Assembly (NCBI GenBank): GCA_910580235.1
Contig: CAJTVU010000005.1
Span: 1-64,000, forward strand
Length of the DNA stretch: 64,000 nt
Direction: 5' to 3'
Source of the DNA: an uncultured Dorea sp.
GTDB lineage: Bacteria; Bacillota; Clostridia; Lachnospirales; Lachnospiraceae
The position numbers and the translations under genes are program-made. Each line of letters begins with the position of its first letter. Position 1 is the first letter of the stretch. Under the pieces are notes generated by a model. The model ran no database searches, was not told where the DNA came from, and was given only the letters and a program-made list of their open reading frames with translations. Positions 16,829 through 25,773 of this stretch are shown piece after piece.

Positions 16829-17887
16829 ATGACAGTAAGTTTATTGACTGCCGCGAACTGGCCGATCGTAGGACAGCTTTGCTGGCTGCTTGGTAAAGTC
16901 ATGAACTTTATCTATACGATGTTAGATAACACGTTGGCGACAGATACAGGCCTTGTAGGTTTATCTATCATCATTTATACGATTGTTGTATATACATGTA
17001 TGCTTCCGATGACGATCAATCAGCAGAAGACAACAAAGATGCAAGCTGTAATTACACCGGAAGTCCAGGCGATCCAAAAGAAATACAAGAATAAAAAGGA
17101 TCAGGCTTCTCTTATGAAACAGCAGGAAGAGATCCAACAAGTGTATGATAAATACGGTACTTCCATGATGGGAGGATGTCTTCCTTTATTAATACAGATG
17201 CCTTTCTTATTCGCTCTTTATCCAGTTATTTATAATATTGAATCTTATGTCTCACATATAACGGACGAGGCAAATAAGTTCCTTACGATCCCGAACATGA
17301 CTATCTCGCCGTCAGGGATGATAGGAGCAGTAAGAGAAGGACAAGATCTGGGCTTTTCGTCAGGAGTCATTATTGCGACTGCTATTATCCTTCCAATCCT
17401 CTCTGGTGCGACACAGTATGCAAGTATTAAGCTGTCCCAGAATATTACAGGAGGACATAAGCAGGCAGACAATGATAACCCAATGGCGGGGACGATGAAG
17501 ACTATGAATTATACGATGCCGCTGCTTTCTGTATTTATGGTATTTACCCTTCCTACAGGTATCGGCGTATACTGGATCGTGAGCGCGATCGTCCGTTCTG
17601 TACAGCAGATTGCAATTAATAAAAAGCTTTCTAAGATGTCGATTGAAGATCTGATTGAGAAAAATAGAGAGAAGGCTGAAAAGAAGCGTCAGAAACGTGG
17701 CGAGAGAAATGAAAGAATAAATGCAATGGCTCAGACGAATACGAAAAGTATTAAGACTTCTGCAAATCGTACTGCTTTAAGTGAGAAAGAAAGAGAAGAA
17801 AAGATTAAAAAGGCGCAAGAAAATGTAAAAGAAGGAAGTCTTGCATCAAAAGCGAACATGGTTAAGAAATTTAATGAAAATAAGTGA
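16829..17887 (+). CDS. yidC: Membrane protein insertase YidC/Oxa1 (SpoIIIJ family)
   Basis: This 352-residue insertase folds and inserts membrane proteins alone or with Sec. Hydrophobic segments lie near residues 10-35, 45-65, 118-135, 170-190 and 240-260. The conserved core GGCLPLLIQMPFLFALY follows a charged cytoplasmic hairpin. A long lysine/arginine-rich tail (after residue 275) is typical of Gram-positive homologues and may touch the ribosome. GGAGG 8 bases before the ATG at 16829 argues for that start over 16814. Confidence 0.95.
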   Translation: MTVSLLTAANWPIVGQLCWLLGKVMNFIYTMLDNTLATDTGLVGLSIIIYTIVVYTCMLPMTINQQKTTKMQAVITPEVQAIQKKYKNKKDQASLMKQQEEIQQVYDKYGTSMMGGCLPLLIQMPFLFALYPVIYNIESYVSHITDEANKFLTIPNMTISPSGMIGAVREGQDLGFSSGVIIATAIILPILSGATQYASIKLSQNITGGHKQADNDNPMAGTMKTMNYTMPLLSVFMVFTLPTGIGVYWIVSAIVRSVQQIAINKKLSKMSIEDLIEKNREKAEKKRQKRGERNERINAMAQTNTKSIKTSANRTALSEKEREEKIKKAQENVKEGSLASKANMVKKFNENK

Positions 17888-17914
17888 CAGAAATAAATAA
17901 GGAGGGAAAAGATT

Positions 17915-18715
17915 ATGGAGTACATTACCGTATCAGCAAAGAACCTTGATGACGCTATTACTGAAGCGCTTGTCCAATTAGGCGTGACAAGTGACCGTCT
18001 TGACTATGAAGTAATAGAAAAAGGGAGCGCGGGCTTCCTTGGAATAGGAATGAAACAGGCTGTTATTAAAGCCCGCAGAAAAGAAGAAGAAAAGCTGATT
18101 GAAGAAAAACCTCAAAGATACGAAAGAACGGAAAAGAAAGAATTTAAGAAAAAAGAAACAAAAAAAGAGTTTAAAAAAGAATTTAAAAAAGAGATTAAGA
18201 GGGAAGAACCTGTAAAAGCCACTTTAAAAGCAGAGACGAAGCTTGGAAAAGTTGAGGATGATACGATTAAGGCATGCGAAGCTTTTGTAAAAGATGTTCT
18301 GGCGGCGATGTCCATGGATAACATCAAGGTTACCTCTGAAATTGACGATGAAGGAGCCCTTTCTATCAACGTAGAGGGCGACAATATGGGTATCTTGATT
18401 GGCAAACGAGGACAGACTTTAGATTCTCTTCAGTATTTGACGAACAGAGTAGCAAATAAGACACAGGATGAATATGTCAGAGTAAAGCTTGACACTGAAG
18501 ATTATAGGAGAAGAAGAAAAGAGACTCTTGAAAATCTTGCCAAGAATATCGCAAGTAAAGTAAAGAGGACAAGAAGAACGGTATCATTAGAGCCGATGAA
18601 TCCATATGAAAGAAGGATCATCCACTCAGCCTTACAGGCCGATCCGGCTGTATCGACACATAGCGAAGGAGAAGAGCCTTATAGGAGAGTTGTTGTAACA
18701 TTAGTTCGCAGGTAA
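17915..18715 (+). CDS. jag: SpoIIIJ-associated RNA-binding protein Jag (KhpB)
   Basis: A 266-residue protein with a Jag_N domain (residues 1-50, SAGFLGIGMKQA), a very lysine/glutamate-rich linker (about 55-110), a KH domain (GILIGKRGQTLDSLQYL, near 160) and a C-terminal R3H domain (MNPYERRIIHSAL, near 228). It binds RNA and is linked to cell elongation and sporulation in Firmicutes. AGGAGG lies 8 bases before the ATG. Confidence 0.96.
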   Translation: MEYITVSAKNLDDAITEALVQLGVTSDRLDYEVIEKGSAGFLGIGMKQAVIKARRKEEEKLIEEKPQRYERTEKKEFKKKETKKEFKKEFKKEIKREEPVKATLKAETKLGKVEDDTIKACEAFVKDVLAAMSMDNIKVTSEIDDEGALSINVEGDNMGILIGKRGQTLDSLQYLTNRVANKTQDEYVRVKLDTEDYRRRRKETLENLAKNIASKVKRTRRTVSLEPMNPYERRIIHSALQADPAVSTHSEGEEPYRRVVVTLVRR

Positions 18716-18720
18716 GTAAC

Positions 18721-18781
18721 AATTGGGGATGGGGTAAAATTCACCGAAAGCGTAAAAGTGGATTTTACCCTGTCCCTAATT
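18721..18781. repeat. GGGGA-type inverted repeat between jag and mnmE
   Basis: The arms 18721-18744 and 18758-18781 pair with four mismatches around a 13-base loop; the core is GGGTAAAAT on the left and ATTTTACCC on the right. It may end jag transcription, but there is no clean T-run on the plus strand after it. The same GGGGA/TCCCC theme is seen at 4433-4477 and 27930-27975, so it may be a dispersed REP-like element. Confidence 0.7.
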
Positions 18782-18796
18782 TTAAAAGGAGGCATT

Positions 18797-20206
18797 ATGT
18801 ACCTTACTGATACGATCGCTGCGATTTCTACAGCTGTGAGCCCTTCCGGGATTGGGATTGTAAGGATGACAGGAAAAGAAGCTGTTGAGATTGCAGATAA
18901 AGTTTATAAAGGAAAAAACAATAAAAAACTTTCCACACAAAAATCTCATACGATCCATTATGGCTATATTGCAGATGGGGAGGATATGATAGATGAAGTC
19001 CTTATCATGCTTATGCGAGGGCCGCACACTTTTTCTGGTGAAGATACGGTTGAGATTAATTGTCATGGAGGAGTGTATATCGTGAAGAGGGTACTTGAGG
19101 TACTCATACGATATGGCGCCCGTCCGGCAGAGCCGGGAGAATTTACGAAGAGAGCTTTTCTTAACGGGCGTCTGGATCTCTCTCAGGCAGAAGCCGTGAG
19201 CGATATGATATCTTCCCAGAATGAGTATGCTCTGAAAAGTTCTATTGGGCAGCTAAAAGGAAATATAAAGCAAAAAATAAATGATATGAGAAATGCGATA
19301 ATCCATCATACTGCATTTATTGAAACTGCTCTTGACGATCCAGAACATATTAATATTGATGGATATGGAGAAAAACTGAGAAGTGCTGTAGAGAAATTAT
19401 TAGAAGAGATAGGGACTCTCCTTTCTACTTGTGATAATGGAAGGATTATAAAGGAAGGGATCCGTACCGTTATCATTGGAAAGCCAAATGTAGGAAAATC
19501 ATCTCTTCTTAACGTATTGTTGGGAGAGGATCGTGCTATTGTGACAGATATTGCCGGGACGACAAGAGACGTATTGGAAGAACATATAAATCTTCAAGGA
19601 GTGTCCCTTAATATTATGGACACTGCCGGAATAAGAGATACAGATGATACAGTAGAGAAGATAGGCGTAGAGAAGGCTAGGAACCACGCTAAGTCTGCGG
19701 ACCTTATTATTTATGTAGCAGATGCTTCTTCAGTCCTTGACGAAGATGACAGAGATATATTGCGGATGATCCAGGGGAAGCAGGCTATTATATTGCTAAA
19801 TAAATCAGATTTAGATAAAATAGTAACAAAAGAAGAAATAAAACGGCAATATTTATTGCTCAATACTGTAGATAACAGTGAAGAGTATATCCCAATTATT
19901 GAGATTTCTGCTAAAAAGAAAGAAGGCATTACAGAATTAGAGAAAACTTTAAAAGAAATGTTCTATGAAGGGAAGATTTCTTTTAATGATGAGATTTATA
20001 TTACAAATATCCGTCATAAATCAGCTCTTAATCATGCATTCGAATCTTTAAAAAAAGTGCGGGAAAGTATTGATGCTAATATGCCGGAAGATTTTTATTC
20101 TATTGACCTTATGGATGCTTATGAAGAGTTGGGAAACATTACAGGTGAAACGATAGGAGAAGATTTGGTAAATGAGATATTTAGTAAATTCTGTATGGGA
20201 AAGTAG
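18797..20206 (+). CDS. mnmE: tRNA modification GTPase MnmE (TrmE)
   Basis: A 469-residue GTPase which with MnmG adds the (carboxymethyl)aminomethyl group to uridine 34 of certain tRNAs. It has an N-terminal folate-binding domain (TIAAISTAVSPSGIGIVR), a helical domain and an inserted G domain: GKPNVGKSS, DTAGIRDT and NKSD. The C-terminal FCMGK is the conserved C-x-G-K end. AAAAGGAGG before the ATG at 18797 fixes the start. A frame opening at 18758 lies within the inverted repeat. Confidence 0.97.
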   Translation: MYLTDTIAAISTAVSPSGIGIVRMTGKEAVEIADKVYKGKNNKKLSTQKSHTIHYGYIADGEDMIDEVLIMLMRGPHTFSGEDTVEINCHGGVYIVKRVLEVLIRYGARPAEPGEFTKRAFLNGRLDLSQAEAVSDMISSQNEYALKSSIGQLKGNIKQKINDMRNAIIHHTAFIETALDDPEHINIDGYGEKLRSAVEKLLEEIGTLLSTCDNGRIIKEGIRTVIIGKPNVGKSSLLNVLLGEDRAIVTDIAGTTRDVLEEHINLQGVSLNIMDTAGIRDTDDTVEKIGVEKARNHAKSADLIIYVADASSVLDEDDRDILRMIQGKQAIILLNKSDLDKIVTKEEIKRQYLLLNTVDNSEEYIPIIEISAKKKEGITELEKTLKEMFYEGKISFNDEIYITNIRHKSALNHAFESLKKVRESIDANMPEDFYSIDLMDAYEELGNITGETIGEDLVNEIFSKFCMGK

Positions 20207-22109
20207 AGATTGTTATGATATTGCGGTAATCGGTGCAGGACATGCAGGATGCGAAGCCGCGCTTGCCGCAGCAAGACTTGGCTTTCGCACTATTATGTTC
20301 ACGGTAAGCGTGGAAAGCGTCGCTCTTATGCCTTGTAATCCTAACATTGGAGGAAGCTCCAAAGGCCATCTTGTGAGAGAGATAGACGCCCTTGGCGGGG
20401 AGATGGGAAAGGTGATCGATCGTACTTTCATCCAATCAAAAATGCTTAATAGATCCAAAGGGCCGGCAGTCCATTCTCTCCGCGCACAGGCAGATAAGGC
20501 ACATTACAGTAGGACAATGAGACAGGTTTTGGAGAACCAGGAAAATCTCGAGATCAGGCAGACGGAAGTCGTCGATATTTTAACAGAAACTGATGAGGTG
20601 ACAAAGCGTAAAAGAGTCGTTGGGGTTAAAATACTCTCTGGGGGTATTTATCGCGTCCAGGCTGTTATACTTTGTACAGGAACGTATTTGCGTTCTCGTT
20701 GTGTCTACGGGGAAGTATGTAACAATACAGGGCCAAATGGCCTACAGTCGGCAAATTATTTGACAGATTCTTTAAAACAGCTTGGCATTCGTATGTATCG
20801 ATTTAAAACAGGCACGCCGGCAAGGATCGACAAGAGAAGCGTAGATTTTACCAAGATGGAAGAGCAGCTGGGAGATGAGCGTATTGTTCCTTTTTCTTTT
20901 ACGACAGACCCAGAGGAGATCCAGATTGACCAAGTATCTTGTTGGCTTACTTATACAAATGAGAAGACCCATGAGATAATACGGGCGAATCTTGATCGTT
21001 CGCCTTTGTTCTCTGGAATGATAGAAGGAACAGGCCCTCGTTATTGCCCGTCTATTGAAGATAAGGTCGTACGATTTGCAGAAAAAGACAGGCATCAGGT
21101 ATTTATAGAGCCAGAGGGGATCGAGACAAATGAAATGTATATTGGAGGAATGTCCAGCTCACTCCCAGAAGATGTTCAGTACGATATGTACCGTACTGTT
21201 CCAGGACTTGAAAATGTAAAAATTGTAAGAAGCGCTTATGCCATTGAATATGACTGTATTGACGCAAGACAGTTAAAACCTTCCCTTGAGTTCCGAGAGA
21301 TCGAGGGTTTATTTAGCGGCGGCCAGTTTAACGGAAGCTCGGGGTATGAAGAAGCGGCGGCCCAGGGGCTTATTGCCGGGATTAATGCAGCCAGGAAGAT
21401 TCAGGGAAAGGAAGAGATTGTTTTAGATCGCTCGCAGGCATATATAGGAGTGCTGATTGATGATCTTGTGACAAAAGAAAGTCATGAGCCTTATCGTATG
21501 ATGACGTCCAGAGCAGAGTATCGTCTTTTGCTTAGACAGGATAATGCAGATCAGAGGCTTACAGAGATTGGCTACAAGATCGGGCTTATTTCTCAGGAGC
21601 GTTACGACAGGCTTTTGTTAAAGCAAGAACTAATTAAAAAAGAAGTAGATCGGATTTCCAATGTTAACATAGGGACAGGTGAACAAGTACAGATATTACT
21701 TAAACAATATAGAAGCACACTTTTAGCTTCAGGAACGACACTTGCAGAATTAATAAAAAGGCCGGAATTATCTTATGAGATACTTGCTCCTCTTGATCTT
21801 GAACGTCCCGGATTTCCTCTGCACATTGCAGAAGAGATAAAAGAGCAGGTAAATATATATGTGAAATATGAAGGTTACATTAAGCGGCAGGAAAAACAGG
21901 TAGAACATTTTAAAAAATTAGAGAATAAGAAGATACCTTCGGATATTAATTATGATGAAGTAAAGAGCCTTCGTATGGAAGCATTACAAAAATTAAAGCA
22001 GTATCGCCCTGTATCGATCGGACAGGCATCTAGGATATCTGGAGTCTCTCCAGCAGATATATCCGTACTCCTTGTATATTTAAGCGGAATGTCAGCCAAA
22101 GAAAGATAA
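20172..22109 (+). CDS. mnmG: tRNA uridine-5-carboxymethylaminomethyl modification enzyme MnmG (GidA)
   Basis: This 645-residue FAD protein is the partner of MnmE. The dinucleotide-binding motif GAGHAGCEAALAAARLG is near residue 21. The family signatures GPRYCPSIEDK, YAIEYDC and GQFNGSSGYEEAA follow. The only plausible start, ATG 20172, lies inside the end of mnmE and gives a 35-base overlap, which suggests coupled translation of the two partners. The N-terminal 15 residues are slightly longer than usual. Confidence 0.96.
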   Translation: MRYLVNSVWESRDCYDIAVIGAGHAGCEAALAAARLGFRTIMFTVSVESVALMPCNPNIGGSSKGHLVREIDALGGEMGKVIDRTFIQSKMLNRSKGPAVHSLRAQADKAHYSRTMRQVLENQENLEIRQTEVVDILTETDEVTKRKRVVGVKILSGGIYRVQAVILCTGTYLRSRCVYGEVCNNTGPNGLQSANYLTDSLKQLGIRMYRFKTGTPARIDKRSVDFTKMEEQLGDERIVPFSFTTDPEEIQIDQVSCWLTYTNEKTHEIIRANLDRSPLFSGMIEGTGPRYCPSIEDKVVRFAEKDRHQVFIEPEGIETNEMYIGGMSSSLPEDVQYDMYRTVPGLENVKIVRSAYAIEYDCIDARQLKPSLEFREIEGLFSGGQFNGSSGYEEAAAQGLIAGINAARKIQGKEEIVLDRSQAYIGVLIDDLVTKESHEPYRMMTSRAEYRLLLRQDNADQRLTEIGYKIGLISQERYDRLLLKQELIKKEVDRISNVNIGTGEQVQILLKQYRSTLLASGTTLAELIKRPELSYEILAPLDLERPGFPLHIAEEIKEQVNIYVKYEGYIKRQEKQVEHFKKLENKKIPSDINYDEVKSLRMEALQKLKQYRPVSIGQASRISGVSPADISVLLVYLSGMSAKER

Positions 22110-22156
22110 TAATACAGTAAAAACAACAGGGAGGAATCTAAATAGGAGAAAAATAT

Positions 22157-22846
22157 ATGATGAATGATTTTGAAGAATTAAGCAAGCGCCAGAAGGAACA
22201 ATTTGATAAATTTTATAATATCCTTATTGAGTGGAATCGGGTAATGAATCTGACAGCTATTACGGAATATGATGAAGTGGTAAAAAAGCACTTCATAGAT
22301 AGCCTGTCAGTCAAAAATGTAATTAATTTAAAAGAGGTTCGTTCCATCATTGACGTAGGCACAGGAGCAGGGTTTCCCGGAATCCCTCTTAAGATCGTAT
22401 TTCCTCATCTTAAAGTGACTCTTCTTGATTCCTTGAATAAGAGAGTGAAGTTCTTAAATGAAGTAATATTTGAACTAGGACTTAAGGATATAGAAACTGT
22501 CCATGGGCGCGCTGAAGACGCTGCCAGGAATGAGAAGTATAGAGAGCAGTATGATATATGCGTATCTCGGGCAGTAGCAAATTTAGCAACATTATCTGAA
22601 TATTGCCTTCCCTATGTCAAGATTGGAGGGAATTTTATTTCTTATAAATCTGATAACATAGAGGAAGAAATAAAAGACTCAGAGAAAGCAATTATTACTT
22701 TAGGTGGCGTAATAAAGGAAATTATAAGATTCGAACTTCCGGGAACGGATATAAGAAGATCATTTGTAATAATAGAAAAAAAGAAAAGTACCTCTAAAAA
22801 ATATCCAAGGAAAGCAGGACTTCCCTCAAAGGAGCCATTGAAATAA
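22157..22846 (+). CDS. rsmG: 16S rRNA (guanine527-N7)-methyltransferase RsmG (GidB)
   Basis: A 229-residue SAM-dependent enzyme. The SAM-binding motif DVGTGAGFPGIPLKI is near residue 66 and WNRVMNLTAIT near 26, both typical of GidB. It methylates G527 of 16S rRNA, and loss gives low-level streptomycin resistance in other bacteria. The ATG at 22157 has another ATG directly after it, so the start is uncertain by one codon. A terminator overlaps its last codons. Confidence 0.96.
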   Translation: MMNDFEELSKRQKEQFDKFYNILIEWNRVMNLTAITEYDEVVKKHFIDSLSVKNVINLKEVRSIIDVGTGAGFPGIPLKIVFPHLKVTLLDSLNKRVKFLNEVIFELGLKDIETVHGRAEDAARNEKYREQYDICVSRAVANLATLSEYCLPYVKIGGNFISYKSDNIEEEIKDSEKAIITLGGVIKEIIRFELPGTDIRRSFVIIEKKKSTSKKYPRKAGLPSKEPLK

Positions 22847-22861
22847 GTCGATGGCTCCTTT
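22828..22861 (+). terminator. Intrinsic terminator after rsmG
   Basis: An 11-bp stem AAAGGAGCCAT (22828-22838) pairs with 22851-22861, followed by T residues. It overlaps the last codons of rsmG and ends the mnmE-mnmG-rsmG unit. Confidence 0.85.
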
Positions 22862-22865
22862 TTAA

Positions 22866-22881
22866 TGTTTCACGTGAAACA
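22866..22881. other. parS site 1
   Basis: Exact match to the Firmicute parS palindrome TGTTTCACGTGAAACA, which ParB (Spo0J) binds to nucleate its clamp on DNA. It lies just after the rsmG terminator. Confidence 0.97.
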
Positions 22882-22892
22882 TTTCCTATTAT

Positions 22893-23162
22893 AAAAAACT
22901 GTACAGATTGCATTTTGATTTGTTCCAGGTTTTAAAATTAAGAACTTCTACAATGTTACTGATAATTATATTGTTCATCTATTTGCTATATCGTAATATA
23001 TGTTTTCAATGACTGGACGCAACCGCCCTCTATGCGCCATCCATGGCGCAGGTCGGGCTTTCGCCAGCGTCCATGCTGTCGAATTGCTGGGATTGAAAGT
23101 AACATTAAGAAGTTCTAAACTTTTCCACAGTCAAAATCAAAATGCAATCTGTGTAGTTTCTT
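22893..23162. repeat. 270-bp inverted-repeat element with GC-rich hairpin centre
   Basis: The arms 22893-22960 and 23098-23162 are imperfect reverse complements. A 19-base block ACAGATTGCATTTTGATTT, plus AGAACTTCT and AATGTTACT, are shared exactly. The centre is a GC-rich island in AT-rich DNA with nested hairpins: TGGACGC (23014-23020) pairs with GCGTCCA (23067-23073), and TGCGCCAT (23033-23040) with ATGGCGCA (23043-23050). No coding frame is evident. It could be a MITE-like element or a structured RNA. The right arm contains TTTTCCACA (23121-23129), one base from a DnaA box. Confidence 0.75.
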
Positions 23163-23216
23163 GTAATATTTGAATTTATATAATAGATAGGATTCTTATA
23201 TAATATATTGTTAAGA

Positions 23217-23232
23217 TGTTTCACGTGAAACA
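23217..23232. other. parS site 2
   Basis: A second exact TGTTTCACGTGAAACA palindrome in the rsmG-parA gap, between the inverted-repeat element and the third repeat unit. Confidence 0.97.
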
Positions 23233-23280
23233 TCTTAGAAATGCTTTGTATAGATTCTAAATTATGAAAGAGAGAATTCA

Positions 23281-23342
23281 AAATTAAGAAGTTTCAGGCT
23301 TTTCACAGTCACAAATCAAAGTGTATGTGTGAGTTTTTTAGG
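23281..23342 (+). repeat. Third, direct copy of the 62-bp repeat unit
   Basis: This stretch aligns with the right arm of the inverted-repeat element (about 23102-23163): ATTAAGAAGTT, CTTTT, CACAGTC and ATCAAA are shared in order. Thus three related units, one inverted and two direct, lie among three parS sites. The remaining 23343-23456 stretch contains a GGGGGACACGGTC sequence resembling the GGGGAC palindromes but with no clear partner arm. Confidence 0.65.
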
Positions 23343-23456
23343 TTTTATTTTGAGAGTACCTTCAGTGTAGAAGGGGGACACGGTCGGAAAAGAACCAATT
23401 TTTGTCCATGAGAGGTGAGAGTATCAACAAAAGATTTACAAAATTTTAAAAAAGTA

Positions 23457-23472
23457 TGTTTCACGTGAAACA
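23457..23472. other. parS site 3, overlapping the parA promoter
   Basis: A third exact TGTTTCACGTGAAACA, 44 bases before parA. TATACT at 23480-23485 is a good -10 box, and the expected -35 position (23457-23462) falls within parS, so ParB binding should affect parA-parB transcription. Confidence 0.95.
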
Positions 23473-23515
23473 TTTGTGGTATACTATCTCTATGCTAAAA
23501 GGAAAGGTGATATGA

Positions 23516-24280
23516 ATGGGAAGAATTATAGCCGTAGCAAATCAAAAGGGTGGAGTAGGAAAGACAACTACTGCAATTAACCTGTCAGCGTGCTTGGCGG
23601 AAAAAGGAAAAAAAGTGCTGTCTGTTGATATGGATCCGCAAGGGAATATGACAAGTGGATTGGGAATGGAAAAAGGTTCTGTTCAAAAAACAATATATAA
23701 TTTGATTATAGGCGAAGCAGATGTAGAAGATGTTATAATAAGAGGTCTTATTGAGAATCTTGACATTATACCTACAAGCATAGATTTATCTGCTGCGGAA
23801 ATCGAACTTATAGATATTGAAGAAAAGGAATTTATCTTAAAAAAGGCAATACATAAAGTAAAAGAAGAGTATGACTTTATTATTATTGATTGTCCACCTT
23901 CCTTGAGTATGTTGACAATTAATGCTATGACCACCGCGGATTCAGTAATTGTACCAATTCAATGTGAGTATTATGCTTTAGAGGGGTTAAGCCAGCTTAT
24001 CCATACAGTTGAGCTTGTAAAAGAGAGATTGAATTCAAAACTTGAAATGGAGGGCGTCGTTTTTACTATGTATGATGCCAGGACAAATCTTTCTCTACAG
24101 GTTGTAGAAAATGTAAAGGATAATCTGGAGCAGAATATATATAAGACTATTATACCGAGGAACATCAGGCTGGCAGAAGCTCCGAGCCATGGAATGCCCA
24201 TCAATCTGTACGACTCTAAGTCACCTGGAGCAGAGAGTTATAGAAAACTCGCAGAGGAAGTAATAAGCAGGGAATCATAA
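23516..24280 (+). CDS. parA: Chromosome partitioning ATPase ParA (Soj)
   Basis: A 254-residue Walker-type ATPase that drives origin segregation with ParB and also regulates DnaA in Bacillus. The deviant Walker A KGGVGKTTTAINL is near residue 11, DMDPQGN near 40 and the Walker B-like DFIIIDCPPSL near 118. The short N-terminus is typical of chromosomal Soj, not plasmid ParA. parB follows 12 bases downstream and parS sites lie immediately upstream. Confidence 0.96.
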   Translation: MGRIIAVANQKGGVGKTTTAINLSACLAEKGKKVLSVDMDPQGNMTSGLGMEKGSVQKTIYNLIIGEADVEDVIIRGLIENLDIIPTSIDLSAAEIELIDIEEKEFILKKAIHKVKEEYDFIIIDCPPSLSMLTINAMTTADSVIVPIQCEYYALEGLSQLIHTVELVKERLNSKLEMEGVVFTMYDARTNLSLQVVENVKDNLEQNIYKTIIPRNIRLAEAPSHGMPINLYDSKSPGAESYRKLAEEVISRES

Positions 24281-24292
24281 GGAGAAAGGAAT

Positions 24293-25183
24293 ATGGCTGT
24301 TAAGAAAAATGGATTAGGGAAAGGACTAGATAGTCTGATCAAACCATCGGGTCCTTCCGCAGGTGTCTCAAAAGAAAATGATTCTAAAGACGGCGCACAG
24401 ATGATGAAAATAAATGATGTAGAGCCGAATAGAGACCAGCCTCGGAAAAAATTCGAGGAGGATGCACTTTTAGAATTATCAGATTCTATTAAACAATTTG
24501 GTATTATTCAGCCGTTGATCGTACAGAAAAGAAAAGATTATTATGAAATTATTGCAGGGGAGAGGCGTTGGCGTGCAGCAAAAATGGCCGGACTGAAAGA
24601 AGTGCCTGTAATTGTAAAAGAATATACAGACCAGGAAATTGTAGAGATAAGCCTGATAGAAAATATCCAGCGTGAGAATCTTAATCCAATCGAAGAGGCT
24701 ATCGCATTTAAAAAACTGCTGCAAGAATTTAACCTGAGACAGGATGAAGTAGCCGAGAGAGTTTCAAAGAGCAGGACCGCCGTTACGAATTCTATGCGTC
24801 TTCTAAAGCTGGACGAGCGTGTTCAGCAGATGATTATCGATGATATGGTTTCTACCGGACATGCAAGAGCGCTTCTTGCTATTGATGACAAAGATCAGCA
24901 GTATGAGCTTGCCAATCGTGTGTTTGATGAGAAATTAAGCGTGCGTGAAACAGAGAAGCTTATTAAGGAAATTAAGAGCCCTAAAAAAGTTGTAGAAAAG
25001 AAGAAAGTAGAAAATGCATTTATCTATGACGATCTTGTAAACAGGATGAAGGAAGCTATGGGAACGAAAGTCAGTATATCTTCCAAAGGGAATGGAAAAG
25101 GTAAGATAGAGATAGAATATTACTCTGACAAAGAACTAGAACGCTTGTTCGATATGATAATGAGCATCGGAAAGGATGAATAG
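24293..25183 (+). CDS. parB: Chromosome partitioning protein ParB (Spo0J)
   Basis: This 296-residue CTP-dependent DNA clamp loads at parS and recruits SMC. The CTP-binding ParB/Srx motif GERRWRAAKMAG is near residue 87 and ENIQRENLNPIEEA near 123. The HTH (LRQDEVAERVSKSRTAVTN) follows near 146, and a C-terminal dimer domain completes it. No separate noc gene is present beside rsmG, where Bacillus has one. Confidence 0.96.
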   Translation: MAVKKNGLGKGLDSLIKPSGPSAGVSKENDSKDGAQMMKINDVEPNRDQPRKKFEEDALLELSDSIKQFGIIQPLIVQKRKDYYEIIAGERRWRAAKMAGLKEVPVIVKEYTDQEIVEISLIENIQRENLNPIEEAIAFKKLLQEFNLRQDEVAERVSKSRTAVTNSMRLLKLDERVQQMIIDDMVSTGHARALLAIDDKDQQYELANRVFDEKLSVRETEKLIKEIKSPKKVVEKKKVENAFIYDDLVNRMKEAMGTKVSISSKGNGKGKIEIEYYSDKELERLFDMIMSIGKDE

Positions 25184-25189
25184 CTATAT

Positions 25190-25729
25190 ATGGAGAGCAG
25201 AATATTAGGCATATTGGGAATAGATCCGGCGTATATCTTTATATTCATGCTGGCGTTGTTTATCGTACTATTTATACTATATGTAAACGTTACGATGAAA
25301 TATAATCGTCTGAAAAGCATTTATCAGGCGTTTATGAGAGGAAAAGACGGCAAGACTTTAGAAGAGAGCATGAGAGAGAGGTTTGCTGAGGTAGAGGCAG
25401 TCCTCAAATTTACAAAACAGAACAGGCAGGATATCCGAGAGATTAACCGAAGGCTTGGAAGTGCGTATCATAAGGTAGGAATCGTGAAATACGATGCTTT
25501 CCATGAGATGGGAGGAAAGCTCAGCTTTGCCTTAGCTATGCTGGACGGCAATGACAGCGGCTGGGTTATTAATGCGATGCACAGCAGAGAAGGCTGTTAC
25601 ACTTATGTGAAAGAAATCGTCAAAGGCGAGAGCTATGTCGAGCTTGCAGATGAAGAGGCAGAGGCGCTTGATAAGGCAATGTTTGAAAGTGCATATGATT
25701 TAGAAGACAACGAGATTATAGACAGATAA
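25190..25729 (+). CDS. DUF4446 family membrane-anchored protein
   Basis: A 179-residue protein with one N-terminal transmembrane helix (about residues 14-36), a coiled-coil-prone segment (about 40-90) and a C-terminal domain with KVGIVKYDAFHEMGGKLSFALAMLD, the DUF4446 signature. The gene starts 6 bases after parB, as in many Clostridia, so it probably shares the partitioning transcript. Function is unknown. A role linked to the envelope or segregation is suggested only by position. Confidence 0.85.
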   Translation: MESRILGILGIDPAYIFIFMLALFIVLFILYVNVTMKYNRLKSIYQAFMRGKDGKTLEESMRERFAEVEAVLKFTKQNRQDIREINRRLGSAYHKVGIVKYDAFHEMGGKLSFALAMLDGNDSGWVINAMHSREGCYTYVKEIVKGESYVELADEEAEALDKAMFESAYDLEDNEIIDR

Positions 25730-25773
25730 AAGCAGGTACAAATTATTAAGATAAATTAAGAGGAGGAAAGAAA

